Source: Lachnospiraceae bacterium
GTDB taxonomy: Bacteria; Bacillota; Clostridia; Lachnospirales; Lachnospiraceae
Assembly: GCA_029338735.1 (NCBI GenBank)
Contig: JAQYAY010000012.1
Span: 1-64,000, forward strand
Direction of reading: 5' to 3'
DNA: 64,000 nucleotides
A program made the translations under genes and the position numbers. Below the pieces are notes generated by a model. That model was not told the DNA's origin. It did not search any database and worked only from the letters and a program-made list of their open reading frames with translations. Positions 10,275 through 21,342 of this stretch are shown here, piece by piece (within the stretch, counting starts at the first letter, position 1; each line of letters opens with the position of its first letter).

Positions 10275-11244
10275 AGGTCTTACTAATCCTTTCCCTGATC
10301 ATACTCTCTGGCAGATCATTTTCCTTGCCCGTCAGAATGATGCGGACATTGCTGATCTCACTCTGTCTCGCGAGTATGTATGCAGCAAGCGGTCCTATCG
10401 TAAACGGATGAATGAGCTCCGGTCTGATAGAATCCATCAGAGCGTCATTGCACCATTTTTCAAATGCAAAAAATGATTTGCGCAGGGAATCCACGGCATC
10501 CTTGTAATCAGTATTCTCAAGATAGTCGTAGATGTCATCAGTTCCTAAAGCAGCTGCTTCTGAAAGCCTCTTCACATCAATTGTGTCGCACTCGGCAAGA
10601 GCCCTTGAATAAAAGGTCATGTCCTTGCCTGTCTTCGCACCACGGACTGCTGTCTTGATATCAGCAAGAGCCACCGTGAGTTCTCCGTATCTCTGAATCA
10701 GCGAATTCGGATTCTTCTTCGATGCCTGCTTTATAGCTGTAAGCGCTGCTTTATCGATTATGATATCGCATGCCTGTCCGTCTCTTGTATGAAGGAGCTC
10801 ATCGGTTGCTTCCTTGCCTGCTCTGGCCATTGTATCAGGAAGAGATGAGAAATCCTGCTCTTTTACGGCTTCTTCGATTTTCTCTGGTGTGATAGTACCA
10901 CCATCTACGAAGATGCCGCTGACCTGATTTGATGACACTGTCAGCTTCACCGCAGCCTTCAGATTATGGTAGTCTCTTTTTAAAAGAAAGACATCAAAGG
11001 CATGCGGGTCATCAACCATTGAAAGCACCGTATCAAAGGTCTTTTCTTCCTCATATGAAAGAATATCCTGAAGGCTCTGCTTACGTCCCTCATCGTGACC
11101 TTTCCAGCCCTTTTCTGACAGCAGTGCAAGAGCTTCATCTTCAGTTTTCGCACCGATCAGCTGCTCCATGAACGCATCATTCAGAAGGGCATTCTCTTTT
11201 GCTCTGATCCTGGCGACCGCATAAGTGTACTGCTTTTCTGACAT
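10267..11244 (-). CDS. ntpC: V/A-type ATP synthase subunit C
   Basis: 325 aa; YTYAVARIRAKENALL..., V-ATPase C/d fold; position in operon. Confidence 0.93.
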   Translation of the reverse strand: MSEKQYTYAVARIRAKENALLNDAFMEQLIGAKTEDEALALLSEKGWKGHDEGRKQSLQDILSYEEEKTFDTVLSMVDDPHAFDVFLLKRDYHNLKAAVKLTVSSNQVSGIFVDGGTITPEKIEEAVKEQDFSSLPDTMARAGKEATDELLHTRDGQACDIIIDKAALTAIKQASKKNPNSLIQRYGELTVALADIKTAVRGAKTGKDMTFYSRALAECDTIDVKRLSEAAALGTDDIYDYLENTDYKDAVDSLRKSFFAFEKWCNDALMDSIRPELIHPFTIGPLAAYILARQSEISNVRIILTGKENDLPESMIRERISKTYV

Positions 11245-11264
11245 AAAAAGCCTCCCTTCAGTCG

Positions 11265-11855
11265 TCAGTCAAATAATGTATCCTTTATGATATCTGTAAG
11301 CTCGTCTTTATTAGCTGCAAAAAGCTCATCTATAGAGACATTCTCTGCTGCCCCCTCATATGAAAGAATAAATCCATGAGCAAACGAAGCATTATTCATG
11401 CCTTCCACTATGGCTTTTCCTTCCGGAAGCTTTGCAGAAATCTGTGACACAAATCCCTTCGGGATTCTAGGCACATCTTCAGTCCCGAATGTGATCACTC
11501 CTCTTCCGTCATCAGCATTTTTGATAATAAGCTTCTCAAGAAAATCAGCATACTCGCTGTCAGACAGCTCGTAGAGCTTCTGCTTTGCAGCTTCAAGAGT
11601 CTCTGCGATGATCTCCTGCTTTGTTGAAAGGAGGCTGCGGCGCTTTATGATATCAGCCCCGTCACAAGCCTGCTTTACTATAGCAGCAGCACGGGCCTCG
11701 GCCTTCGCGGCAATTTCCTTTTCTTCGGCAGTGATCTCTTTTAAAGCCTCAGCAGCAATCTCGTCAGCCTTCTTTCTGGCTTGGCCCAGGATCGCACTGA
11801 CACCGTCTTTCGACTCCTGTTCGATCTCGCCTACAATCTTGTCTAAACCTGTCAA
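11265..11855 (-). CDS. ntpE: V/A-type ATP synthase subunit E
   Basis: Reads TGLDKIVGEIEQESKDGVSAILGQARKKADEI...; GGAGGTGAGAAG precedes a TTG start at 11855 (the track ORF extends to 11927). Confidence 0.88.
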   Translation of the reverse strand: MTGLDKIVGEIEQESKDGVSAILGQARKKADEIAAEALKEITAEEKEIAAKAEARAAAIVKQACDGADIIKRRSLLSTKQEIIAETLEAAKQKLYELSDSEYADFLEKLIIKNADDGRGVITFGTEDVPRIPKGFVSQISAKLPEGKAIVEGMNNASFAHGFILSYEGAAENVSIDELFAANKDELTDIIKDTLFD

Positions 11856-11927
11856 CTTCTCACCTCCATAACGCAACGTAAGACTTGTCTTCTTGTTGCG
11901 CTGTAAACTATCTGTGACGTGAACCAC

Positions 11928-12407
<480 letters not shown>

Positions 12408-14468
12408 TCAGATTTCCTCCTTAACTTTGAAATATTTTGTTTTTTCCTCAAACGGCTCGAACGGTCTACCGCCGCCGTTATAGAACTTGCCAAAGAACTC
12501 CACGTACTGGAGTCTGTTCGTATGCACATAAGCGCCAAGAGCGTTTATTGCAAGGTTTAATATGTGTCCGATCACAAAAATCACAGCATACAGTACCACT
12601 CCGATGACTACCGGCAGAGCACCGCCGACCATTCCTGCCATCGTATTGAATACCGAAGAGATAACCGATGTCGCAAGACCAAGTGCAAGAAGTCTCGAAT
12701 ACGAAAGCACATCTGATAAGTATGATGTAATTCCGTATGCACCGTACAGACCTTTTGCTAATCTCTTGCCCCAGTTCCTCGATTCTCTTCCTGAGAAAAG
12801 CACGACTCCGATAAATCCTATTATCGCAACCCAGATGGAAACGGTCTTTACCGTAGGTCCAAGGGTAAATGAGAGTCCGAGCATTCCTGTGATCATCGGG
12901 AGACACAGAAGAAGTACTACGCAGCCTCCGACAAACATATACCAGAATAGTCCGTCATAGATGGCATCAAGCACATGACCATTCTTAATGTCCTGATACA
13001 TCAGGATTCCAAGGCCTGTGAACAGATGCACGAGTCCGACTGCGAAGCAGAATGTAAGCATCCTGATAGGATCATCAAGAGGATTGAACCAGATCGGAGG
13101 CAACAGCTTGTCTGCTGTAGCTGCCGGCATATGGAAAAATGTCTGTGCCACTGAAGATACCACATCTCCAAAGAAGCTTCCAAAGATAAATCCCACGATT
13201 GTTGTGGCAATTCCGCAGTAGAAGAACATCTGAAAAGTCTTTTTCACAGCCTCTTCCATGTTCTTGAACTTTTTTAAGATAATGCCACAGGCAAGCGCTA
13301 TGATGATTCCATATGCTGCATCGGAAAGCATGAGGCCGAAGAAGAAATAGTAGAACACTGCTACCGCCATCGACGGATCTATCTCGCCCTTTCCTGGAAG
13401 AGAATAGCTGGCTATCACTCCTTCAACCGGTGCTGCAAATGCATTGTTGTGAAGCTTCACCGGTACATCTTCATCTTCCTCAGGATCTGAGAAATCACAT
13501 GCCAGATCAAATCTGTCATTGAGTGCACTTTCCAGCTTCCCAGCATCGACTGCCGGTACATATCCATGGATGATCACCACGTGGTCTGACTGATTCAGCT
13601 TTCCGATGACATCATACTTGTCTGATCTCATTTTGAAATAATCCATGATCAGACGGATATCTTCTTTTCTGTCAGCGTATCCTTTGATCTCTGAGATGAT
13701 CTGCTGTCTCTTTGCAGAAGCTCTCTGCTGCTGCGCATCAATCCTCTCGATTGCCTTTGCCGGCGTGAGCGGCTGGCCACCTTCCGATACACTTGCCTGC
13801 GATGGAGCCTTTGTGAAACTCATCCTGTGAAGTGCCTCATTCAGTACGCTCTCATTTTTCCGAAGAGTCGTAAACATCACTGCTGTACTCGTATCATTTG
13901 TAGTGATGATACGGACATCGACCTCGTCCGAACACTCACACAGCTCACCGAGCATTACGTAGATATCCTCAAGACTCAGCTGTCCGTTCAAGGTGCCGAT
14001 GAAGCTTATGGTCTTCTTCGTGCCCTGGAAATCAAGTGGCAGGTCGAACCCCCTCCACGGCGCAAGTGCCTCCTTGTCCATCTCTGCCTTTGGAACTGCT
14101 GCAAGTGATTCTGAGTATTCCCTGTATAGTGAATTGATCTGTGAAACTACTGAAAGAACTTCATCCCTCTTCTCAAGTGCATCCCTGAACTCATCGAGTG
14201 TCAGGGTCTTTCTTCCTGCAAAAGAAGATAAAAGCCCGCCTTTTTCCGGCTCGTACTTTCCTAATACTTCGAGTGCATCCTCCATTGAGCGGATATTTTT
14301 CTCGAAGATCTGCTTCTGTGCCGATACATCTATTTTCTTATACCGGCCGTCTTCCTGTGTATCTGTGTCTATTTCTGCTGTGCCCTGTCTCTGTAGAAAC
14401 TCAAGTAACTGTTTTCTGTCGCGGCGCATCGCAATGATGGTCATCCGCTTCATTGGCATCACAGCCAT
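12408..14468 (-). CDS. ntpI: V/A-type ATP synthase subunit I
   Basis: 686 aa; V_ATPase_I N-domain MKRMTIIAMRRDRKQLLEFLQ and C-terminal TM domain (FFFGLMLSDAAYGI, SYSRLLALGLATSVI). Confidence 0.95.
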   Translation of the reverse strand: MAVMPMKRMTIIAMRRDRKQLLEFLQRQGTAEIDTDTQEDGRYKKIDVSAQKQIFEKNIRSMEDALEVLGKYEPEKGGLLSSFAGRKTLTLDEFRDALEKRDEVLSVVSQINSLYREYSESLAAVPKAEMDKEALAPWRGFDLPLDFQGTKKTISFIGTLNGQLSLEDIYVMLGELCECSDEVDVRIITTNDTSTAVMFTTLRKNESVLNEALHRMSFTKAPSQASVSEGGQPLTPAKAIERIDAQQQRASAKRQQIISEIKGYADRKEDIRLIMDYFKMRSDKYDVIGKLNQSDHVVIIHGYVPAVDAGKLESALNDRFDLACDFSDPEEDEDVPVKLHNNAFAAPVEGVIASYSLPGKGEIDPSMAVAVFYYFFFGLMLSDAAYGIIIALACGIILKKFKNMEEAVKKTFQMFFYCGIATTIVGFIFGSFFGDVVSSVAQTFFHMPAATADKLLPPIWFNPLDDPIRMLTFCFAVGLVHLFTGLGILMYQDIKNGHVLDAIYDGLFWYMFVGGCVVLLLCLPMITGMLGLSFTLGPTVKTVSIWVAIIGFIGVVLFSGRESRNWGKRLAKGLYGAYGITSYLSDVLSYSRLLALGLATSVISSVFNTMAGMVGGALPVVIGVVLYAVIFVIGHILNLAINALGAYVHTNRLQYVEFFGKFYNGGGRPFEPFEEKTKYFKVKEEI

Positions 14469-14511
14469 ACAGACAGCACCCCCTTTCTATAGGTACGTTG
14501 ATTGGTGCTTA

Positions 14512-14820
14512 TCAGGCGAGCGCCGCTATTACCTTGTCCACTGCCTCGGACTCTTTTGCCTTCGCATTGTCCTTCAGCTGTCTGGTAAGAGATGCCCCAT
14601 CCTGTTTTGCCTTCTCAGTTATAGAAGATGCTTTTTTCTCTGCTTCTGCAACCGATTCCGCGGCCCTTTTCTTCGCGGCATCGAGTCTCTGCCTGCGCAG
14701 ATCCTTTGCATCATCAGTGGCCTTCTTCACGATACCCGCAGCATCTTCCTTTGCCCTTGCCTGCGCGGTATCCAGGTCGTCCTCGGCCTTTCTTATACGG
14801 TCGATCACATCCTTCGCCAA
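14512..14820 (-). CDS. V/A-type ATP synthase peripheral-stalk subunit H/G-like
   Basis: 102 aa charged coiled coil (DVIDRIRKAEDDLDTAQARAKEDAAGIVKKATDDAKDL) at operon start. Confidence 0.82.
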   Translation of the reverse strand: MAKDVIDRIRKAEDDLDTAQARAKEDAAGIVKKATDDAKDLRRQRLDAAKKRAAESVAEAEKKASSITEKAKQDGASLTRQLKDNAKAKESEAVDKVIAALA

Positions 14821-14930
14821 ATAACATCACCTGTCCTTTCCCTTTTTGTTAAGAAAAAATTAATACACTAGGAAAATTTTACTACTTATTCGGTTTCGTA
14901 GCAAGTATTTTTATGTAAATTGCACAAAAA

Positions 14931-15008
14931 AAGACAAGGGGACGGTTCTCCTGTCTTTTTAGCTAAATTTTTTTAGTTAAAAAGACAACAGAACCGTCCC
15001 CCTGTCTT
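14931..15008. repeat. Head-to-head pair of AAGACANGGGGACGGTTCTNNTGTCTT units, abutting the gltD stop; probable terminator
   Basis: Left AAGACAAGGGGACGGTTCTCCTGTCTTTTTAGCTAAA; reverse complement of right arm AAGACAGGGGGACGGTTCTGTTGTCTTTTTAACTAAA. Confidence 0.85.
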
Positions 15009-16491
15009 ACAGGTTGGAATAGCCCATCAGGTACTCGTCGACTTCGCGGGCGCATTTGCGGCCTTCGGCGATTGCCTTGACTACGAGTGACTGGCCGGTA
15101 TGCATATCGCCGGCTGTGAAGATCTTGTCAACTGAGGTTGCATGGCTTCCATTCTGGCCATCGACATTGGTGCGCTTGTCAAGTGCGACCTTGAAGGCAT
15201 CGGTTACATATTTTTCAGAACCGAGGAAGCCTGCTGCTATGAGGACCAGCTGGCAAGGCACCTCCTTTTCAGAGCCTTCGATCTGGACCATATTCAGACG
15301 GCCTGTCTTCTCGTCCTTCTTTGCTTCGAGAGAAACGAGAACGACTGACTTCAGGTTGCCCTTCTTGTCCTTCTTGTATTCCTTGACCGTAGTCTGATAG
15401 ATTCTCGGGTCATGACCAAATACTGCTATTGCCTCTTCCTGGCCGTAGTCAGTCTTTAAGACTCTCGGCCACTCAGGCCAGCTGTTCTGAGGAGTTCTCT
15501 CGACCGGCGGCTCCGGCATCATCTCAAGCTGAGTCACGGACTTTGCACCGTGTCTCATGCATGTGCCTACGCAGTCATTACCTGTATCTCCACCACCGAT
15601 CACGATGACATCTTTGCCTTTTGCAGAGATAAAATCACCCTGTGGTATTGCGTTATCATCAAGAGCCTTTGTAGTAGATGTAAGGAAATCTACTGCGAAA
15701 TAGATTCCGCTCGCCTCACGACCCGGTGCTGAAATATCACGAGGATGTGATGCACCGCAGCATAGAACTACAGCATCATAGTCTTTGATCAGATCAGCCG
15801 CCTTCACACCATTTCCTGCATCAGCATTCGTGACAAAAGTAATACCTTCATCTTCCATGACACCGACCTTGCGGTCGATCACCTTTTTCTCAAGCTTCAT
15901 ATTCGGAATGCCGTATCTTAAGAGGCCTCCGATCTTGTCATGACGCTCATATACAGTGACCAGGTGACCTCTCTGGTTCAGCTGATCTGCTACAGCAAGT
16001 CCTGAAGGCCCGCTTCCGATGACAGCTACTTTCTTCCCTGTACGCACCTTTGGCGGACGTGCCTTTGCAAGGCCGTGCTCATAGGCATACTCGATTATTG
16101 CATGCTCATTTTCCTTGGTTGACACTGGTTCTGAATGAAGTCCGTTCGTGCAGGCCTTCTCACAGAGTGCAGGACACACCCGGCTCGTAAACTCCGGAAA
16201 ATTGGAAGTCTTGTGAAGCCTGATATATGCCTGCTCGTAATTGCCATGATATACGAGATCATTCCACTCAGGCACCAGGTTATTCAGCGGGCATCCTGAA
16301 GTCATGCCGGCAATATTGCAGCCGTACTGACAGAACGGAACGCCGCAGTCCATACATCTGGCTCCCTGCAGAGACTGCTTCTCCTTGGAGAGATATGTAT
16401 GGAACTCATGAAAATCCTTTATCCTTTCCTTCGGAGAAAGGGCCTTTGATTCTTCTCTTTTATAATCTAAAAATCCTGTTGGCTTACCCAT
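15007..16491 (-). CDS. gltD: Glutamate synthase (NADPH) small subunit
   Basis: 494 aa; CMDCGVPFCQYGCNIAGMTSGCPLNNLVPEWNDLVY, GSGPSGLAVADQLNQRGH, GGGDTGNDCVGT. Confidence 0.97.
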   Translation of the reverse strand: MGKPTGFLDYKREESKALSPKERIKDFHEFHTYLSKEKQSLQGARCMDCGVPFCQYGCNIAGMTSGCPLNNLVPEWNDLVYHGNYEQAYIRLHKTSNFPEFTSRVCPALCEKACTNGLHSEPVSTKENEHAIIEYAYEHGLAKARPPKVRTGKKVAVIGSGPSGLAVADQLNQRGHLVTVYERHDKIGGLLRYGIPNMKLEKKVIDRKVGVMEDEGITFVTNADAGNGVKAADLIKDYDAVVLCCGASHPRDISAPGREASGIYFAVDFLTSTTKALDDNAIPQGDFISAKGKDVIVIGGGDTGNDCVGTCMRHGAKSVTQLEMMPEPPVERTPQNSWPEWPRVLKTDYGQEEAIAVFGHDPRIYQTTVKEYKKDKKGNLKSVVLVSLEAKKDEKTGRLNMVQIEGSEKEVPCQLVLIAAGFLGSEKYVTDAFKVALDKRTNVDGQNGSHATSVDKIFTAGDMHTGQSLVVKAIAEGRKCAREVDEYLMGYSNL

Positions 16492-16504
16492 TTTATTCCT
16501 TTCC

Positions 16505-16584
16505 TAGATAGGGGATAGGATATAGGGGATAGGGGATAGGGACTGCCTGGTCCCTAAATCCTGACCCCTAACCCCTGACCCCTA
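16505..16584. repeat. G-rich/C-rich intergenic element, copy 2 (inverted relative to 9879-9957)
   Basis: GATAGGGGATAGGATATAGGGGATAGGGGATAGGGACTGCCTGGTCCCTAAATCCTGACCCCTAACCCCTGACCCCTAT; supplies the last codons and stop of gltB. Confidence 0.8.
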
Positions 16585-19500
16585 TTTTAACATCGCTCTG
16601 ACCTGTAACAGCCCTGAAAGCCTCCATCTGGGCGGCCTCAGATGAGAGTCCCTTTTCTTCCATCCATGCGATGGACTGCTGCATCTTCTTGAAGTCATGC
16701 GGTACGACCTTCTTGAACTTCGGCAGATATTCTGCGAAATGATCGTAGATCTCTTTTCCTTTTTCAGAGCCGGTCACTGAAACATGCTCTGCAATAAGCT
16801 CTTTGAGCTCCTGTACATCGTACTTGTCCGTTACCTGCTCGAGGCTTACCATGCTCTGGTTCAGTCTCTTGTACAGGGTGGCATCCTCATCGAGTACGTA
16901 TGCAATTCCTCCGCTCATACCAGCTGCGAAGTTCTTGCCGGTACGTCCGAGAATGACTGCCGTACCTCCTGTCATGTACTCGCATCCGTGATCTCCGACT
17001 CCTTCTACAACTGCCGTCGCTCCAGAGTTTCTTACAAGGAATCTCTCGCCTGCGACACCGGAGATAAATGCCTTACCACTTGTGGCACCGTAGAGAGCTA
17101 CGTTTCCGATCACGATATTCTCATCGGCCGGAATCTTCGATCCCTTCGGCGGGTAGACGATCAGCTTACCACCTGACAGGCCCTTACCGAAGTAGTCATT
17201 CGAATCACCGACAAGCTCGAGGGTGAGCCCCTTCGGAATGAATGCTCCGAAGCTCTGTCCGCCTGCTCCCTTGCAGTGTACTGTATAGGTATCATCAGGC
17301 AGTGACTCCTTGAACTTTCTAGTGATCCTTGAACCGAAGAGGGTTCCGAATGCACGGTCGGTATTCTTTACATCTACATCTATTGACTTCTTCTCACCTG
17401 GCTCGATGTCGAGAGGCAGTTTCTTAAGAAGTACCTTTTCATCAAGAGTATCCTTCAGCTTGAAGTCGAATTCATTCTTCTTGTCATAATGAACAGGCTT
17501 CATATCTCTTACAAATGGATTGTCGAGGACATTTGAGAGATCTACCTTCGCATACTTCGGATGCTTTCCGTCTGTCACGTTCTCACGAACTGTGAGCAGG
17601 TCGCTTCTTCCTACAAGCTCATCTATAGTCCTTATTCCAAGCTTTGCCATGATCTCACGGAGATCCTCTGCGATGAACTTCATGAAGTTCACTACATATT
17701 CAGGCTTGCCCATAAATCTCTTACGAAGCTCCGGATTCTGCGTAGCTATACCCATCGGGCAGGTATCCTTGTTGCAGACACGCATCATGACACATCCGAG
17801 TGTCACAAGAGGTGCTGTAGCAAAACCATATTCCTCTGCTCCAAGCATTGCTGCGATTGCGACATCCCGGCCTGTCATCAGCTTGCCATCGGTCTCGATG
17901 ATCACTTTTTCACGGAGGCCGTTTCTGATAAGAGTCTGATGAGCCTCAGCTACACCAAGCTCCCACGGCATTCCTGCATTATGGATTGATGAAAGCGGTG
18001 CAGCACCTGTACCACCATCATGACCTGAGATAAGTATTACCTGTGCTCCTGCCTTTGCTACACCAGAGGCTACAGTTCCAACACCTGCTTCAGATACGAG
18101 CTTTACAGATATACGGGCGTTATCATTCGCATTCTTAAGGTCGTAGATCAGCTCTGCCAGGTCCTCAATCGAATAGATATCATGATGAGGTGGTGGCGAA
18201 ATAAGCGATACACCTGGTGTTGAAAGCCTTGTCTTTGCAATCCATGGATAAACCTTTTTGCCAGGTAGATGTCCGCCTTCACCAGGCTTGGCTCCCTGTG
18301 CCATCTTGATCTGAATCTCCTGTGCTGAATTCAGATATACAGATGTGACACCAAATCGTCCACTTGCTACCTGCTTTATTGCTGAGCAGCGGTTCAGTCC
18401 ATCAGCACCGACGCTCAGGCGGTCTTCTTCCTCACCACCTTCACCGGTGTTTGACTTGCCGTGGATCATGTTCATGGCGATAGCCAGTGTCTCATGAGCT
18501 TCACGGGAAATAGAGCCGTAGCTCATTGCACCTGTCTTGAACCTTCTCATGATAGAGCTTGCAGGCTCAACTTCTGAAAGAGGGATGCCTTTCTTTTGGA
18601 ACTTGAAATCAAGAAGTCCACGAAGATTCTTTACACAGTCTTCTCTCTCAACCTCATCCTCATACTGCTTGAACAGCTGATAATCGCCAGTCCAGGTTGA
18701 TTTCTGGAGAAGATGGATTGTATTCGGATTGTACAGATGCTCTTCCTTTCCTGAACGCATCTTGTGATAGCCGCTTGAATCAAGGGTAGTATCTTCTCTC
18801 AGTTCAAGTGGATCGAAAGCTTTGTCATGACGGTACTCTACATCCTTTGCGATATCAGAAAGAGTGATTCCGCCGATAGGTGAAGTCGTTCCTGTGAAAT
18901 ATCTGTCGATCACGGAACGATCGATTCCTACTGCCTCGAAGATCTTGGCACCCTGATATGACTGGATGGTTGAAATTCCCATCTTGGAAGCTATCTTTAC
19001 AATACCTGAAAGAATGGCATCATCATAAGCTTTGCAGGCTGCGTAGTAATCCTTCTTAAGGGTTCCTTCCTCGATCAGCTGATGGATGCTCTCATGTGCC
19101 AGATAAGGATTGATGGCAGAAGCACCAAAACCCAGGAGAGTTGCGAAATGATGTACATTTCTTGGCTCACCACTTTCGAGCACGAGTGAGAGACGTGTTC
19201 TCTTTTTCGTACGTACCAGATGCTGCTGAAGAGCCGATACTGCAAGGAGTGAAGGGATTGCCACATGGTTCTCATCGACACCTCTGTCAGAAAGAATCAG
19301 GATATTGGCACGGTCCCTGTATGCTCTGTCTGCCTCTACGAAAAGATGCTCGATTGCCTTTTCAAGAGACGTATTCTTGTAATATGTGATAGGTATTGTC
19401 TCTACCTTGAATCCCGGTCTGTCCATATACCTGATACGAAGAAGGTCTGTATCAGAAAGGATCGGATGATTTATTCGAAGAAGATTACAGTTCTTTGCAC

Positions 19501-21163
19501 TCTCCTTCAGGACATTACCTGCAGTTCCGAGGAAGATCGTTGTAGAGGTGACAATTTTTTCTCTTATAGAATCAATAGGCGGGTTCGTAACCTGAGCGAA
19601 AAGCTGCTTGAAATAGTCAAACAGCGGCCTGTGCTGATTTGAAAGAACTGCAAGCGGAGTATCGACTCCCATTGCTCCGATCGACTCGGTTCCATTTTCT
19701 GCCATCGGCATGATGCCTTCACGTACATCCTCATATGAATAGCCAAAGGCCTTCAGGAGCCTCTGTCTGTCAGACCTGGTATTCTCTGGTACTGGTCTGT
19801 TCGGAATTGGTACATCTGAGAGATTTACGAGATTCTGGTCGAGCCACTCACCGAATGGATGGCGGGAAGCGTACATATCCTTGACTTCCTTATCATCGAT
19901 GAGCCTCTTCTGCTTCGTATCCACGAGAAGCATTCTGCCCGGCATCAGACGGTCTTTCTTTACAATATGGCTCTCATCTACAGGAAGCACACCGACCTCT
20001 GATGACAGGATCAGGTAATCATCGTCTGTCACATAGTATCTCGATGGACGCAGGCCGTTACGGTCGAGGACTGCTCCCATGATATCACCATCTGAGAAAA
20101 TGATCGAAGCCGGGCCATCCCAAGGCTCCATCATCGTTGCATAATACTCGTAGAAATCTTTTCTCTTCTCGTCCATGGCACGGTTATTCGCCCATGGCTC
20201 AGGAATCGTGATCATGACTGCCAGTGGAAGAGGCATGCCGTTCATCATCAGGAACTCGAGTGTATTATCAAGCATTGCTGAGTCAGAACCATTCGCATTT
20301 ACGACTGGGATGATCTTCGACATATCCTGTTCAAGATACTCGGAGTACATTGTCTCCTCACGGGAGAGCATCTTGTCCGCATTTCCCTTGATAGTATTGA
20401 TCTCACCATTGTGAACCATGTATCTGTTCGGATGTGCGCGCTCCCAGGAAGGATTCGTATTCGTTGAGAAACGTGAATGTACGATGGCGATTGCTACCTC
20501 ATAATCAGGATCCGTAAGGTCTGAATAGAAGGTTCGGAGCTGATTAACGAGCATCATGCCCTTATAAACGATGGTTCTTGATGAAAGTGATGCTACGTAT
20601 GCGCTCTCTTCACAGGTCTGCTCGAATACACGGCGCACTACATAGAGCTTCCTGTCAAATGGAAGTCCCTTCTCGACTCCCTCAGGTCTTCCTACGAATG
20701 CCTGTGCCATGTATGGCATTGTGGACTTCGCGAGATCTCCGAGAATCTCTGTCTTTACCGGGACATCTCTCCATCCAAGGAATGGTACGCCTTCCTTCTC
20801 GGCGATGATCTCGAACATCTTCTGGACACGCTTACGCTGCAGCTCCTCTGTCGGCAGGAAGAACATTCCTACGCCATAGTCGCCTTCCCCCTTCAGTTCA
20901 ATACCGATCTCTGCTGCTGCCTTTTTGAAAAATTTATGCGAGATCTGAAGCAGGATTCCTACTCCGTCACCGGTAGTTCCTGATGCATCTTTTCCGGCTC
21001 TGTGCTCGAGGTTCTCAACAATCTTCAAAGCATCGGATACGGTCTTGTGAGTCCTGATTCCCTTGATGCTTACGACTGCTCCGATTCCGCAGCTGTCATG
21101 CTCGAACTGCGGATCATATAGGCCTTCCGGCTTTGCGAGCCTTTCTTCTCTTGGATTTGACAT
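16568..21163 (-). CDS. gltB: Glutamate synthase large subunit
   Basis: 1531 aa; HDSCGIGAVVSIKG, GEGGEEEDRLSVGADGLNRCSAIKQVASGRFGVT, CNKDTCPMGIATQ, C-terminal GXGXG domain. Confidence 0.97.
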   Translation of the reverse strand: MSNPREERLAKPEGLYDPQFEHDSCGIGAVVSIKGIRTHKTVSDALKIVENLEHRAGKDASGTTGDGVGILLQISHKFFKKAAAEIGIELKGEGDYGVGMFFLPTEELQRKRVQKMFEIIAEKEGVPFLGWRDVPVKTEILGDLAKSTMPYMAQAFVGRPEGVEKGLPFDRKLYVVRRVFEQTCEESAYVASLSSRTIVYKGMMLVNQLRTFYSDLTDPDYEVAIAIVHSRFSTNTNPSWERAHPNRYMVHNGEINTIKGNADKMLSREETMYSEYLEQDMSKIIPVVNANGSDSAMLDNTLEFLMMNGMPLPLAVMITIPEPWANNRAMDEKRKDFYEYYATMMEPWDGPASIIFSDGDIMGAVLDRNGLRPSRYYVTDDDYLILSSEVGVLPVDESHIVKKDRLMPGRMLLVDTKQKRLIDDKEVKDMYASRHPFGEWLDQNLVNLSDVPIPNRPVPENTRSDRQRLLKAFGYSYEDVREGIMPMAENGTESIGAMGVDTPLAVLSNQHRPLFDYFKQLFAQVTNPPIDSIREKIVTSTTIFLGTAGNVLKESAKNCNLLRINHPILSDTDLLRIRYMDRPGFKVETIPITYYKNTSLEKAIEHLFVEADRAYRDRANILILSDRGVDENHVAIPSLLAVSALQQHLVRTKKRTRLSLVLESGEPRNVHHFATLLGFGASAINPYLAHESIHQLIEEGTLKKDYYAACKAYDDAILSGIVKIASKMGISTIQSYQGAKIFEAVGIDRSVIDRYFTGTTSPIGGITLSDIAKDVEYRHDKAFDPLELREDTTLDSSGYHKMRSGKEEHLYNPNTIHLLQKSTWTGDYQLFKQYEDEVEREDCVKNLRGLLDFKFQKKGIPLSEVEPASSIMRRFKTGAMSYGSISREAHETLAIAMNMIHGKSNTGEGGEEEDRLSVGADGLNRCSAIKQVASGRFGVTSVYLNSAQEIQIKMAQGAKPGEGGHLPGKKVYPWIAKTRLSTPGVSLISPPPHHDIYSIEDLAELIYDLKNANDNARISVKLVSEAGVGTVASGVAKAGAQVILISGHDGGTGAAPLSSIHNAGMPWELGVAEAHQTLIRNGLREKVIIETDGKLMTGRDVAIAAMLGAEEYGFATAPLVTLGCVMMRVCNKDTCPMGIATQNPELRKRFMGKPEYVVNFMKFIAEDLREIMAKLGIRTIDELVGRSDLLTVRENVTDGKHPKYAKVDLSNVLDNPFVRDMKPVHYDKKNEFDFKLKDTLDEKVLLKKLPLDIEPGEKKSIDVDVKNTDRAFGTLFGSRITRKFKESLPDDTYTVHCKGAGGQSFGAFIPKGLTLELVGDSNDYFGKGLSGGKLIVYPPKGSKIPADENIVIGNVALYGATSGKAFISGVAGERFLVRNSGATAVVEGVGDHGCEYMTGGTAVILGRTGKNFAAGMSGGIAYVLDEDATLYKRLNQSMVSLEQVTDKYDVQELKELIAEHVSVTGSEKGKEIYDHFAEYLPKFKKVVPHDFKKMQQSIAWMEEKGLSSEAAQMEAFRAVTGQSDVKIGVRG

Positions 21164-21260
21164 AACTTTTCCTTTCCAGTGTGACAGCGAGGTCTTGGCT
21201 CAATGCCACATCTATTATTGTCAGACTATTCAAATTGTTTGACAATTAATTTTTAGCAAG

Positions 21261-21311
21261 AAAAAAGAGACCTCAAGCAAGGCACCCTATATAAAGTGTC
21301 GCTTTGAAGTC
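21261..21311 (-). terminator. Intrinsic terminator inside the gltB leader (possible attenuator)
   Basis: Minus strand GACTTCAAAGCGACACTTTATATAGGGTGCCTTGCTTGAGGTC then TCTTTTTT; competing upstream hairpin GAAAGTC-AATGGG-GACTTC. Confidence 0.65.
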
Positions 21312-21342
21312 CCCATTGACTTTCTACTGTTCAATTGTCCCT

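Noticed and set aside
13993-14871. + strand ORF of 292 aa
   Set aside because: Antisense to ntpI and the H/G subunit genes; Ser/Leu/Cys-rich translation with no motif.
14931-15008. Mobile element with transposase
   Set aside because: No transposase ORF nearby; only short palindromic repeat units, so annotated as repeat.
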